Shown: positions 22,968-31,513 of the stretch, piece by piece
How positions within the stretch are numbered: the first letter of the stretch is position 1
Layout of the letters: every line of letters begins with the position of its first letter
Virus record (IMG/VR): IMGVR_UViG_3300009071_002589
Span: 1-41,284 of that record
Reading direction: 5' to 3' (one strand)
DNA length: 41,284 nucleotides
Source: a virus
The notes under the pieces: model-generated
Told to the model about the DNA's origin: nothing
Database searches by the model: none
Seen by the model: only the letters and a program-made list of their open reading frames with translations
Made by a program: the position numbers and the translations under genes

Positions 22968-25621
22968 TAAAATTGTACCTTAAAGTTTACACCAATCGAC
23001 CCTGATGTATTTCCTGAAATGCTACCTGCATTGTCTGTGAAGCTAGCATATGTACCAACACCTGCATTGTCGTTAAATGCATAATCGTAACCAAATCCAA
23101 CAGTAAGCTCACGTGATGCATTTTCAAGGCTGGATGACATGTTCATAGTCTCAATGTCTCCGGTTGCGCTAACGCCGCTAGCAACTTCAAAATTTCCGTT
23201 ACCATTTGCAATTGCTACTGGAAGAGCTGCACTAAGACTAAACATTCCTTTGCCTACCATTTGGCGGACACCAACAGTTGCACTATTGCTAACCAAAGTG
23301 TCTGCTGACTTCATCATTGCACTACTATTTACATCCAGTGTTGTTAAACCAATTGTTGCGTTGCCATAAAAGGTAGTGTTACCTTGTGAAAATTCTGCTT
23401 CGTAACCAGCATATACTGTTGTGGCACCATCAACATCAATCATCATGTTATCAGCAACGTTGCCTAGAAATGTTTCATTTTCACTCATTACTCCTACTTG
23501 AACACCGTCAAAATTTACTTCAACGCCATTTGCCATTTCACCAAAACTAACATTTACATTTTCCATCGGCACAGTAACATTTGTCATTGCGCTATAGCTT
23601 GTCAACGACGCGGCGCCTGCGTTCATGTTGTTGCCGTCAATATAGAAGTCACGATCATAATCATCAACCACCATCATATTGCCCAGTGCGCTGATACTGG
23701 CACCTGCAATGTTCATAGTACCAACACTAGCAACACTTGTTGATGACCCATCAATACGTCCAGTTGTTGGAATTCCAATTACGCCCTGTGGGCTAGTTGC
23801 TTCAGCCAAATCCAACAATCCCTGACCATGTACATTTTCATTGTAATTAAAAATTTCGTCAGTGCTTGCTGTATCCAACAATAGGTTAGTCAAGTTAGCA
23901 CCTGTCATATGCGGCCACATCTGGTGTATTACTGCCACTGCACCTGATACTGTGGGAGCTGCCATTGAGGTACCGCTGAGAGTACGATACTCTCCGTTGT
24001 TATCTGCACTCATCACATACTGTCCTGGCGCCATAATATAACGATCACTAATACGCTTATCATTATTACAAGTAGATGTAGCTTCATTAAAATCGTAGCA
24101 CACGGTGCCTGCTGCATTTGAACTGGATGCCAGAGCGTTTGAGCGTAGGTCATAGTTACCAACCACCAACACACGTTCGCCAACTTCATCATCCAATGCA
24201 ATCTTTGTAGGCTGTCCTGCGAAATCCAAACCTTGGTTGCCTGCAGATAGTACCATTACCAACTCATTGCCTTTCATCGCAGTTACAGTATCACCATAGT
24301 ACGCCGGGCTTGAATACATGTTAGCATATCCATTATTGTCATATGAAACACCATTACGTCCACGAGTATCGTTGGAACGGAAGACGCCGTCGGCAATTTC
24401 TGTCATGCTGTTCTTGTAAGTGGCGTCTACATTGTAGTTTGCACTGATGTTAACAACATCCGCACCGTTGTCTACTGCCCATTCAATAGCCTCGTCAACT
24501 ACAGTAAAGTCAAAGAACCCACTGTTGTATGCTGTCTTAGCAATCAGCAGGTCTGCATCATAAGCGACACCAGTTGATCCATTACCGTCTAAATTACCAG
24601 CTGCAATACCTGCAACGTGTGTACCATGTGAGTTACGATTTTCGTCTTGCACAGTTGCATAACCAGCTGAACATTCACGTGTAAAGCATTTTGTGCCGGC
24701 AATGCTGTCCTCAAACTCAACATGATCTAGGTCGATACCAGAGTCTAAAATAGCAATAGTAGAGCCTTTGCCTGTCCAACCACGTGCCCATGCTTCTGGA
24801 GCGCCAATTGCTGGCAAGTTACCAGCATATGGTTGCATAGCAGTATTAATATAGTCAGGATTAATTCTGGCATTCATATTAAGAACTGCTGATTGATATG
24901 CTTCACTTGCAGAATAGTCGACATCATCACGTGCCATATATTCTTCAACAGTTAGAACTTGTGATACTGTGTTATTTACTGGAGTATCTTCTACTACCAC
25001 CGCAGTCTGACGAATCAGTTCACGTGTTACTTTTGTTTCTGTTTCATCCACTGTGTCATTTGACGTAACTTTAACTTGGTTGCTTGTTTGGCGATCGCCA
25101 TCACTGTATACCTTGACTGTTGTAGTCACAGTGTAAAGTATTGTGTTTACTGGAGTTGTTAATACTTTTGTGTTTACTGCATATTCATTAATGAACTCAG
25201 CAGTTGTTTCAATCTCAACAGTATCTACATCACTAGTTACCGCCGTGGGGCGGCGGCGCACTATTGAACGATCTTCAGTAGTAACAATGGTATCAATTAA
25301 TGTAGTTTTTGGAGCTGCGTTTGCGTCCAGTAAGCTCTTGAATTTTGCAATTTCAGATACTTGGAACGTATACCGACGTTTCATATTATCATACCAACTA
25401 TGCCCAGCAAACTGAGAATATTTGTTAATGAAATTTGAATATGCTTTGTTGCTGCGCTCAAGATTGCGGATCATACTATTAGCAAAATTAATCTGCTGTG
25501 CTGGTTTCCACTTTTGTGCCATATTGTAATAGCTTTTAAATTCTGAAGCAGTTGCAGTAAGCGGGATGGCACTCAGGGCTAACGCACTAACTGTAGCAAT
25601 AAGAGTTTTTTTGATATCCAT
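22967..25621 (-). CDS. Autotransporter subtilisin-like serine protease (S8)
   Basis: 884 residues. A signal peptide (residues 1-26, ALALSAIPLTATASEF) precedes a 250-residue helical and Thr/Val-rich region. The peptidase S8 domain follows, with its triad Asp293 (AILDSGIDLDH), His332 (NSHGTHVAGIA), Ser552 (LSGTSMAAPTVSGA), and oxyanion Asn462 (SAGNQG). The C-terminal ~260 residues are strand-rich, and the protein ends in SIGVNFKVQF with a terminal Phe, as in outer-membrane beta-barrels of type Va autotransporters. The protease would reach the host cell surface. It has a strong promoter and its own ribosome binding site, so it looks functional. A cell-surface serine protease made by a phage is rare; the target is unknown. 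Confidence 0.9.
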   Translation of the reverse strand: MDIKKTLIATVSALALSAIPLTATASEFKSYYNMAQKWKPAQQINFANSMIRNLERSNKAYSNFINKYSQFAGHSWYDNMKRRYTFQVSEIAKFKSLLDANAAPKTTLIDTIVTTEDRSIVRRRPTAVTSDVDTVEIETTAEFINEYAVNTKVLTTPVNTILYTVTTTVKVYSDGDRQTSNQVKVTSNDTVDETETKVTRELIRQTAVVVEDTPVNNTVSQVLTVEEYMARDDVDYSASEAYQSAVLNMNARINPDYINTAMQPYAGNLPAIGAPEAWARGWTGKGSTIAILDSGIDLDHVEFEDSIAGTKCFTRECSAGYATVQDENRNSHGTHVAGIAAGNLDGNGSTGVAYDADLLIAKTAYNSGFFDFTVVDEAIEWAVDNGADVVNISANYNVDATYKNSMTEIADGVFRSNDTRGRNGVSYDNNGYANMYSSPAYYGDTVTAMKGNELVMVLSAGNQGLDFAGQPTKIALDDEVGERVLVVGNYDLRSNALASSSNAAGTVCYDFNEATSTCNNDKRISDRYIMAPGQYVMSADNNGEYRTLSGTSMAAPTVSGAVAVIHQMWPHMTGANLTNLLLDTASTDEIFNYNENVHGQGLLDLAEATSPQGVIGIPTTGRIDGSSTSVASVGTMNIAGASISALGNMMVVDDYDRDFYIDGNNMNAGAASLTSYSAMTNVTVPMENVNVSFGEMANGVEVNFDGVQVGVMSENETFLGNVADNMMIDVDGATTVYAGYEAEFSQGNTTFYGNATIGLTTLDVNSSAMMKSADTLVSNSATVGVRQMVGKGMFSLSAALPVAIANGNGNFEVASGVSATGDIETMNMSSSLENASRELTVGFGYDYAFNDNAGVGTYASFTDNAGSISGNTSGSIGVNFKVQF

Positions 25622-25652
25622 TATGTTGTCCTCTTTGTTAACTTACTCATAT

Positions 25653-25681
25653 AATATAGCAGTAAGACATCTTGATGTCAA
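25653..25681 (-). promoter_or_regulatory. Sigma70-type promoter for the autotransporter
   Basis: TTGACA at 25681-25676, 17-bp spacer, TATATT at 25658-25653. The spacer and -35 contain GACATC-TT-GATGTC (25666-25679, plus strand) and TCTTACTG next to the -10, close to the promoter at 7367. It directly follows a terminator. Confidence 0.87.
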
Positions 25682-25712
25682 GAAAAAAGCGAACAATAAA
25701 ATCGTTCGCTTT
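25680..25712 (-). terminator. Rho-independent terminator
   Basis: On the minus strand AAAGCGAAC, a nine-base loop, and GTTCGCTTTTTTC form a stem with T-tract 20 bases after the stop of the exported protein gene (25732). The stem is the same as in the terminator at 6311-6338. Confidence 0.85.
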
Positions 25713-25731
25713 CAATGGGTTGTAATTTTTA

Positions 25732-26157
25732 TCACTGTAAATCTAATTGTTCTTGCACAGTTAAAATAAAATTTCCCATAGCAACCACACATGCTATATT
25801 ATTTTCTGGCTGTAACAGCACAACTGCATATGAAAATGTTTGTGGGTGTCTTACAATAACAATCGAGCTAAATGGATCTCCTGGAATATAATCAGGAGTT
25901 TTTCGACCACCTGCCCACAATACTAAACCCTGTGCATCCAGCATTTCACGAACGTATGTTGATGTTCCGCACATCATTGTTCTGGGCACAGCCACGAGTG
26001 GAGTTTCATCAGGCGTGGGCTCGGTTGTTTCTGGTACTATAGGATTTAATGGCTGTATTGGCATCGTTTGAGAAAATGCGGATGAAGCAGTAAACGTTAA
26101 AAGTACCAATAGATAAAGTTTTAAGTTTTTCAAAATATATTCCTTACAGATTTTCAT
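25732..26157 (-). CDS. Exported protein, probably periplasmic
   Basis: About 141 residues from ATG 26157 (a longer start at 26199 lies in the upstream gene). The N-terminus MKICKEYILKNLKLYLLVLL then TFTASSAFSQT is a signal peptide. A proline/threonine-rich spacer (PLNPIVPETTEPTPDETPLV) follows, then a compact domain with MMCGTSTYVREMLDAQGLVL and IVIVRHPQTFSYAVVLLQ. A cysteine pair (CG and IACVV) could form a disulfide. Its position before the autotransporter hints at a shared envelope role. Confidence 0.72.
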   Translation of the reverse strand: MKICKEYILKNLKLYLLVLLTFTASSAFSQTMPIQPLNPIVPETTEPTPDETPLVAVPRTMMCGTSTYVREMLDAQGLVLWAGGRKTPDYIPGDPFSSIVIVRHPQTFSYAVVLLQPENNIACVVAMGNFILTVQEQLDLQ

Positions 26158-26713
26158 AAAATTCCCAACCAGATGACTTAGTGCGTGTGTCAATATCATC
26201 GCTATCTATAGCTTGTCCGTCATATTCTATACTATCAATTACCACATCACCATCAATGTTAGTTGCAGAAAATACCAGTTTGTCCGGATCAAATTTATCT
26301 GTTTCAATTTCCGCAGTGAAAAAGTTTCCTTTTTCAGTCTGCCATATTTTAATATAATATCCAGCTTCCTGCTCTTCTGGATCAATGATTGAAGTACTCT
26401 TAATTGCTGGCTCATCACATTCCCATATTTCTTGGTCATCTTCATCCAGTACAATTACTACACACTTTTCTGAAAAGGCACCGTAAGAATGTTCAATATC
26501 ATCATTCTCATACCAATTTCCTAGAAATCGTGGATCAGATTCGTCAGTAACTTCATTGCCTTCTTCAGCTTCGTATGGATCCCAGAACAAATGGTTAGCT
26601 AGTCCACTATCATCTTCATCTTTAATACTCCAGTAATCATAGGCTTGTTTGGTGATTGCGCCAAGTACCATCTCTGTACCCCAACCATTAATTTGTATAG
26701 TATATGTTGCCAT
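26144..26713 (-). CDS. Conserved marine phage hypothetical protein
   Basis: 189 residues, very acidic. It has a repeated beta pattern (CVVIVLDEDDQEIWE, YYIKIWQTEKGNFFTAEIET) after an N-terminal MATYTIQINGWGTEMVLGAI and LFWDPYEAEEGNEVTDESDP. I recognise similar proteins from T4-like marine phages but know no function. It overlaps the exported protein start by 14 bases. Confidence 0.78.
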   Translation of the reverse strand: MATYTIQINGWGTEMVLGAITKQAYDYWSIKDEDDSGLANHLFWDPYEAEEGNEVTDESDPRFLGNWYENDDIEHSYGAFSEKCVVIVLDEDDQEIWECDEPAIKSTSIIDPEEQEAGYYIKIWQTEKGNFFTAEIETDKFDPDKLVFSATNIDGDVVIDSIEYDGQAIDSDDIDTRTKSSGWEFYENL

Positions 26714-26715
26714 GG

Positions 26716-27051
26716 TTACTTTCCACCCAGCTTGTTCAGAAATCTTTTTTGTTCAACCCTCTTTTCAAGATCATATTCAACATTGAAATCTTTCTTTATT
26801 ACCATGTCAGCAATAATTTCACTAAGAGCTTCGATTTGCATTTTTTGTTCTTTAAGGGTTTCAAGTAATTTAATAGTTTCACAATCTTGATTAATTGTAA
26901 TTTCTCCATTAAATGTCACGTCGTTTGAAAAAGTATCTGTCAAAGTTATAGTATCGCACTCATGACCAGTAACGCTGATTACACTGTGGGTAGCGTCAAA
27001 AATTAAATCGTCTATTTCATCTATGTCAATGCTGAGTTTAGAAGTTTCCAT
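26716..27051 (-). CDS. Hypothetical protein with C-terminal coiled coil
   Basis: About 111 residues from ATG 27051, preceded by a GGTGAGAG ribosome binding site; a GTG at 27063 is in frame. The first half is beta-rich (CDTITLTDTFSNDVTFNGEI) and resembles short phage spike or base-plate helper repeats; the second is a coiled coil (ETIKLLETLKEQKMQIEALS). The function is unknown. Confidence 0.68.
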   Translation of the reverse strand: METSKLSIDIDEIDDLIFDATHSVISVTGHECDTITLTDTFSNDVTFNGEITINQDCETIKLLETLKEQKMQIEALSEIIADMVIKKDFNVEYDLEKRVEQKRFLNKLGGK

Positions 27052-27613
27052 AATCTCTCTCACCTTCCCAAGGGAATACTACCCAAACATCACGTTCGCT
27101 TTTGTCCAGTTCCATTGCAGTGTAATCGACATCACCAAACGCACTGCCCACATTATCCATTAATGTTGCAAATTTAACATTGTTGCCCCACACTGAGTCC
27201 CAAGCATTATCCTCGTTAGGGAAACAACTAGATCTCCAATCATCTTTAATCCATTGCATTGTTTTGCCGCTGTCATTAATATCATCAAAAATTAATATAT
27301 TTTTACGAAGTTTAATATCCCAACGAGCGCCAGTGATGCCAGTTTTTTCTGTATCGTTATATCCAAATGCCTCTTCGCTCATCCAGCAATTGCTTTCAGG
27401 ACCATTTAGTCCCTCATTATCTCGAAAACGTACATCTAATGTGTGCATTGGAATGCCTGTTAGATTTGACATAATTACTGAAGGAACCAATCCTCCACGT
27501 GTAAGTCCAACAATATAATCTGGTCGCCAATTATCGGCATACATCAAATTGTTAATTGTATGAATCATATGTTCTACATCTTTCCAGGTGTAGTGAACTT
27601 TATCAATGGCCAT
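27038..27613 (-). CDS. Phosphoribosyltransferase (type I PRTase)
   Basis: 191 residues. VGLTRGGLVPSVIMSNLTGI (36-55) and the PRPP-binding ILIFDDINDSGKT (107-119) are the two diagnostic segments of xanthine/hypoxanthine-type phosphoribosyltransferases. Such enzymes salvage purine bases using PRPP. The acceptor base cannot be read. In this unit with FolE it may supply purine nucleotides, for example GTP for the deazaguanine route, but that is inferred. Confidence 0.88.
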   Translation of the reverse strand: MAIDKVHYTWKDVEHMIHTINNLMYADNWRPDYIVGLTRGGLVPSVIMSNLTGIPMHTLDVRFRDNEGLNGPESNCWMSEEAFGYNDTEKTGITGARWDIKLRKNILIFDDINDSGKTMQWIKDDWRSSCFPNEDNAWDSVWGNNVKFATLMDNVGSAFGDVDYTAMELDKSERDVWVVFPWEGERDYGNF

Positions 27614-27816
27614 TATGATTTACCTCCTGCCAAATAATTTACACTTTGTCTAATTTCACTTACTACTAATGATTTAGGTTCAGTATATGAATGTGTACCC
27701 GCAAATTCAGCACGAACATACACATCGTTAGCTTGCAACTTTGCCCAAGTTGCATTAAGGTCTTTAATTTGTTTCTCAAATTCCTTGACTAGCTTTGTTA
27801 CTTTTGGATCAATCAT
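27613..27816 (-). CDS. Small hypothetical protein between FolE and the PRTase
   Basis: 67 residues. A helix (VTKLVKEFEKQIKDLNATWA) precedes a short beta region (NDVYVRAEFAG) and a C-terminal EIRQSVNYLAGGKS. Starts and stops overlap both neighbours (ATGA with folE, TAATG with the PRTase), so it is tightly coupled to them. No family recognised. Confidence 0.68.
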   Translation of the reverse strand: MIDPKVTKLVKEFEKQIKDLNATWAKLQANDVYVRAEFAGTHSYTEPKSLVVSEIRQSVNYLAGGKS

Positions 27817-28499
27817 CTCGGTGCAAACTCCTGTTGTAATTTAATATTATCAAAAAACTCTTGCTTACATGCTGGATCTTTGATAAAAGTACCGTTGAGT
27901 ACAGTTGTTTGTGTTAATGAACTGTGTGCCATAATGCCACGATTTTCACAACAGCCGTGTGTTGCTTGAATGTAAACACCCACGTCTTCACTATCAGTTG
28001 CTTTTATAATCTCACGCATAATATCATTGCACAGTTCTTCCTGTAGTGTGCCACGTCTTGCACACCACTGTGCAATGCGTGTATACTTTGAAAGTCCGAT
28101 GACTTTCTCACCTGGAATGATACCAATATACGCAACACCGCTCACTGGTTGGTGATGATGACTACACATTGATTTAAGCTCGCTACGAACTACCAACATG
28201 CCTTTGTATGCAGTACCATTGTCGTTTGGAAATGCAGTTGCAGTGGGTGGGGGCTCATATCGTCCTGCCATAATCTCATTAAAGTACATCTTGGCCAAGC
28301 GGCGAGCTGTGCCTTGTGAGTTAGGATCATTTTCGCGATCAATTAGCAGAGCGTCTAGTACACTTTCAAATGCTACTGTAGCATCTTCGATAAGTTCTTC
28401 CTTATCGCCATTCTGTAATACTTCAGAAATGTTATCGCCTGCCCAATGGCGGATATTTGCATCTTGCAAACGTTGTTTAATCTGGGAAGTCTTTGTCAT
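27813..28499 (-). CDS. folE: GTP cyclohydrolase I
   Basis: 228 residues. The zinc and catalytic motifs are intact: CSHHHQP (112-118) with Cys112 and His115, GLSKYTRIAQWCARRGTLQE (135-154), and HGCCENRG (181-188). The enzyme converts GTP to dihydroneopterin triphosphate, the first step of both folate and queuosine/7-deazaguanine synthesis. Given QueD-like, QueE and a DpdA-like transglycosylase nearby, the deazaguanine route is the likely use. It has a perfect consensus promoter upstream. Confidence 0.96.
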   Translation of the reverse strand: MTKTSQIKQRLQDANIRHWAGDNISEVLQNGDKEELIEDATVAFESVLDALLIDRENDPNSQGTARRLAKMYFNEIMAGRYEPPPTATAFPNDNGTAYKGMLVVRSELKSMCSHHHQPVSGVAYIGIIPGEKVIGLSKYTRIAQWCARRGTLQEELCNDIMREIIKATDSEDVGVYIQATHGCCENRGIMAHSSLTQTTVLNGTFIKDPACKQEFFDNIKLQQEFAPR

Positions 28500-28529
28500 A
28501 TACTATGTTCCTTTTATTTTATTACTACT

Positions 28530-28558
28530 ATTATATTATTATTTTCTTAGTTTGTCAA
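28530..28558 (-). promoter_or_regulatory. Consensus sigma70-type promoter for the folE unit
   Basis: TTGACA at 28558-28553, 17-bp spacer, TATAAT at 28535-28530: a full consensus match. The -35 lies in the last codons of the phosphoesterase gene (VDKLRK). Confidence 0.92.
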
Positions 28559-29111
28559 CCAATAAGTCTAAGCTAATTGGCTTATAATTGATCTGCTCTA
28601 CGCTAACTCCAATATATGGACCCTCGGGACTTGGGTTGCTATGCAGATGCCCATGTACGTTTGTGACAGTCATCCATTGTGATTGATCATATTTGTCTAC
28701 GGCTCGGTCACCATTTGCATATTTAGGTCTAATTAAACTACCAGCTTCAACAGGAACATGAGTTAACAACAACTCCAAGTCTTGCATTTGTTTCCACATG
28801 CTAATATTAGTAAACCAGCCTCCTGATGCCATTAGCGGAATATCATCATGGTTGCCTACGATTAGTTCACACGTACCGTTCAATCTATGGAAGTTTTGTT
28901 CCATCCATCGCTGTCTATCTTGTTGAACAAAATCACCCAAATGGATAACGTGATCATTAGGACCAACTACGCTATTCCAACTCTCAATCATAAAATCATC
29001 AATATGATCAACACTAGCAAACCCAGGACGGGTTAAGTTACCTTCCCAGTCAGTAAACCCCAACATTTCTGGAAAATTAAAATGGGTATCGCTGATTAGG
29101 AAAGTACTCAT
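28539..29111 (-). CDS. Calcineurin-like metallophosphoesterase
   Basis: 190 residues. LISDTHF (5-11), HVIHLGDFV, IVGNHDD, LLTHVPV and NVHGHLH, in order, are the five metal-binding blocks of the metallophosphoesterase fold. Compact phage members of this family include RNA or nucleotide phosphatases. The substrate is unknown. The start overlaps the upstream glycosyltransferase by one base. Confidence 0.9.
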   Translation of the reverse strand: MSTFLISDTHFNFPEMLGFTDWEGNLTRPGFASVDHIDDFMIESWNSVVGPNDHVIHLGDFVQQDRQRWMEQNFHRLNGTCELIVGNHDDIPLMASGGWFTNISMWKQMQDLELLLTHVPVEAGSLIRPKYANGDRAVDKYDQSQWMTVTNVHGHLHSNPSPEGPYIGVSVEQINYKPISLDLLVDKLRK

Positions 29112-30175
29112 TATAGCCCTAGAAGTTTATCCACCATAACAGTTGCATTCAAGTAACTGTCCATTAGGATATTTTGTTGTTTGTTAACCAGTTCCGCATA
29201 TTCATCATAATTGTCAATACGCTCCTGGATAAATGCTACCAAGTTATCTTTATTACGAACATATGAGTCATAATTTTCAGTCCACTCACTTGGGTATTTG
29301 AATTCTGGCAAATACATTTCAGCATAGCTACACCGATCCGGCAATACTGGAATTGCACCTGTTAGTACCGCTTCCATTACGCTGATACCCAAATTCTCGT
29401 GCAATGCACAACTAAAGATTACTTTGCTGGTTGCCATTACATCATAATACGCATCTTTATCCAAGTCCATTTTTTGTGTAATAACCATGTCAAAATCGTT
29501 ACTGAGATCTTCTGCAATGTCAGGTTGCTTGTCTGCATTATAACGATGTGGCCACATTACCTTGTTGGTTTTCGTTCCACCCTGACGGTTAAGCAACGGC
29601 TCAATAATGAGTTCATGCGGCTGTCCACTGCGTATTGCCTTGCCTTCGTACTTTTCTGGAATGTCCAAGTTCTTGAGGAACATATTTTTGTGGCTATTGG
29701 TTGCAAAGTAATTATAATCACTGCTCATAAACCAACTTTGTTCTTGCAACCAAGGCCAAGGCTTGCTCATTTTGTATCCTAGGATGTCGCTTGGATCATA
29801 AGCGCCTGCATGCCAAATACTGTGGATTTCGACTGGGATATCCAATAAGTCACTCATGTATTTGATAGGAGTAATAATAAAGTTCCAAGCGTCAGTAATC
29901 AAAAACTTGTCGCCCGCTTTGACTTTGCCGTTACTAAACATCTTGCTTACTGCGGTTGTTTGTGTTGACTTGTATACGTTAGTAGCACCAAAATCTAGGA
30001 ACGCACCTTCAGTACGCTGTTCTGGAGCAAAGTCTTCACCATCAATTATTACAATTTGATAATCTAAACCTTCAACACCAATTCGTGCTGCCAATGTCTT
30101 GGGAATGTTATCATACCACTGTTTAGTATAACGTTGATCTATTGGTTCGATTGGAATAATCCAAATAGTATTCAT
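29111..30175 (-). CDS. GT-B glycosyltransferase
   Basis: 354 residues. The C-terminal half has the donor-binding ENLGISVMEAVLTGAIPVLP followed by DRCSYAEM, the E-x7-E type block of GT4-like GT-B enzymes. The middle contains VMWPHRYNADKQPD, often seen in phage glycosyltransferases that begin the second Rossmann domain. The N-terminus MNTIWIIPIEPIDQRYTKQW has no close family resemblance to me. It may glycosylate modified DNA, as T4 enzymes do, or envelope glycans; the neighbours support either. Confidence 0.82.
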   Translation of the reverse strand: MNTIWIIPIEPIDQRYTKQWYDNIPKTLAARIGVEGLDYQIVIIDGEDFAPEQRTEGAFLDFGATNVYKSTQTTAVSKMFSNGKVKAGDKFLITDAWNFIITPIKYMSDLLDIPVEIHSIWHAGAYDPSDILGYKMSKPWPWLQEQSWFMSSDYNYFATNSHKNMFLKNLDIPEKYEGKAIRSGQPHELIIEPLLNRQGGTKTNKVMWPHRYNADKQPDIAEDLSNDFDMVITQKMDLDKDAYYDVMATSKVIFSCALHENLGISVMEAVLTGAIPVLPDRCSYAEMYLPEFKYPSEWTENYDSYVRNKDNLVAFIQERIDNYDEYAELVNKQQNILMDSYLNATVMVDKLLGL

Positions 30176-30387
30176 TTCTTTTCCTTTTTTACTTTGTGTT
30201 TGTTTTTGACTGGCGTTGTTACTTTCTTGTCATACCATCCCCAACGTTGTAGTAATGGTTCGACAGCATGCTCGACTTGTGATTCATTCCAGTTATAAAG
30301 TTTTTTGAGATCTTTAAATAACTTATCTTTATCCGTATAGATACCCATCATGCTGACGATGTTTTTGTCAATTTCAATCCAGTTCAT
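30172..30387 (-). CDS. Small hypothetical protein with basic tail
   Basis: 71 residues. A short helical part (YTDKDKLFKDLKKLYNWNES, then VEHAVEPLLQRWGWYDK) ends in a lysine-rich tail (KNKHKVKKEKK) that could bind nucleic acid. It overlaps both neighbours by one to four bases. No family recognised. Confidence 0.68.
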   Translation of the reverse strand: MNWIEIDKNIVSMMGIYTDKDKLFKDLKKLYNWNESQVEHAVEPLLQRWGWYDKKVTTPVKNKHKVKKEKK

Positions 30388-31190
30388 TATTCGCTAGCAT
30401 CCACAATCATTTTAATATTGTATTCAAGTTTAGCATTAAATTCTTCGTCTGTCAAGTCATAACGTAAGCCTTCTGATAACGCTCTGCTAAAGCTCGCACT
30501 TACATTGTCATTAAGGCCAAGCCTATTACATGCTTCTGCTGTACTGTATCCGCCACTCAGGAACACAACCTGTTCTACATTAGGAAACACTGTAAGGTTG
30601 TGATACAGATTAGGTACTTCCGGCGGTGTTAGTTTGAGAATACATTTGCCTGGATATTCATCTAAGAACTCTTGCAAGTGATACATAAGAGCGTCTTCAA
30701 CTTCAGCTTTGATAGGATGGTCAATAGGCACTTCTGGTTCAATAATAGGTACAAGTCCACAATCCCAAATAGTACGGGCAAGTGTAAACTGTTGTTTGAG
30801 TACAGGATGTACCATTCCTGTACCGTGTACAATACTACGCATCTTGGTGCCGTAGATTTTAGGACCAATGCCGTTAGTAGCAAACTCTAACATTTGTTTT
30901 ACTGGAAACTGTTTGAGTGTTCCATCAGCATCACATCCGCTATCAATCTTTAGGAACGTGTCAATACCTTTTTCATCCAAGATGTTAACCATGCCACGTG
31001 TGACTGTGTCTTGGTAGAGGATTGCTCCCCAGATGTTTGAGTCGTTGAAGTCAGGACTGTTGACCATTCTAAGACGCATAGCATGAACTTTCTCCATCTT
31101 GTCTGCTTCTGTGTATTCTTGTCCGTAACGTTCTAGTACGCCACCTGTTGAACCACCACTGTGATCCATTGCTGCTATAAATCTACTCAT
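30387..31190 (-). CDS. Class I fructose-bisphosphate aldolase
   Basis: 267 residues from ATG 31190 (ATGA overlap). The bacterial class I signature is clear: FIAAMDHSGGSTGGVLERYG, LKIDSG, IIEPEV (149-154), KCILKLTPPE with the likely Schiff-base Lys186, LSGG (211-214) and SFSRAL (233-238). The enzyme interconverts fructose-1,6-bisphosphate with glyceraldehyde-3-phosphate and dihydroxyacetone phosphate. It is placed among sugar-nucleotide and envelope genes, so it may feed that pathway, or act on a related sugar; the substrate is not proven. Aldolases of this class are unusual phage cargo. Confidence 0.88.
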   Translation of the reverse strand: MSRFIAAMDHSGGSTGGVLERYGQEYTEADKMEKVHAMRLRMVNSPDFNDSNIWGAILYQDTVTRGMVNILDEKGIDTFLKIDSGCDADGTLKQFPVKQMLEFATNGIGPKIYGTKMRSIVHGTGMVHPVLKQQFTLARTIWDCGLVPIIEPEVPIDHPIKAEVEDALMYHLQEFLDEYPGKCILKLTPPEVPNLYHNLTVFPNVEQVVFLSGGYSTAEACNRLGLNDNVSASFSRALSEGLRYDLTDEEFNAKLEYNIKMIVDASE

Positions 31191-31513
31191 GATATAATCC
31201 AATCCATATTCATCCAGTCTGTATCTTCTGGCATCATCTCAACTTTGTCGCCGTGAATACCTTGTAACTGTGTCCAAATGTGTGCATTGTTCATCCTCAG
31301 TGTGTAGGACTCTTTATAACAACGATATCGAGACCCACTAGAACCAGAGAAGTAGTAGAACTCTTCGTCCTCTTCTACCTTTGTAATGCCACTGTTCATA
31401 CGCCAACTGTCGCCATCTAAGTAACCACCAGATGTTCCAACAAGAAGACGATAGTGAGGATCATCGCCTTTCATCTTGATAACGACCCAGTTATCACATG
31501 TGTAATCACTCAT
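31187..31513 (-). CDS. Hypothetical protein
   Basis: 108 residues from ATG 31513, four-base overlap with the HAD gene. It is beta-rich (WVVIKMKGDDPHYRLLVGTS, then EEFYYFSGSSGSRYRC). Neither a signal peptide nor a known motif is present. It overlaps the aldolase start. Confidence 0.72.
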   Translation of the reverse strand: MSDYTCDNWVVIKMKGDDPHYRLLVGTSGGYLDGDSWRMNSGITKVEEDEEFYYFSGSSGSRYRCYKESYTLRMNNAHIWTQLQGIHGDKVEMMPEDTDWMNMDWIIS

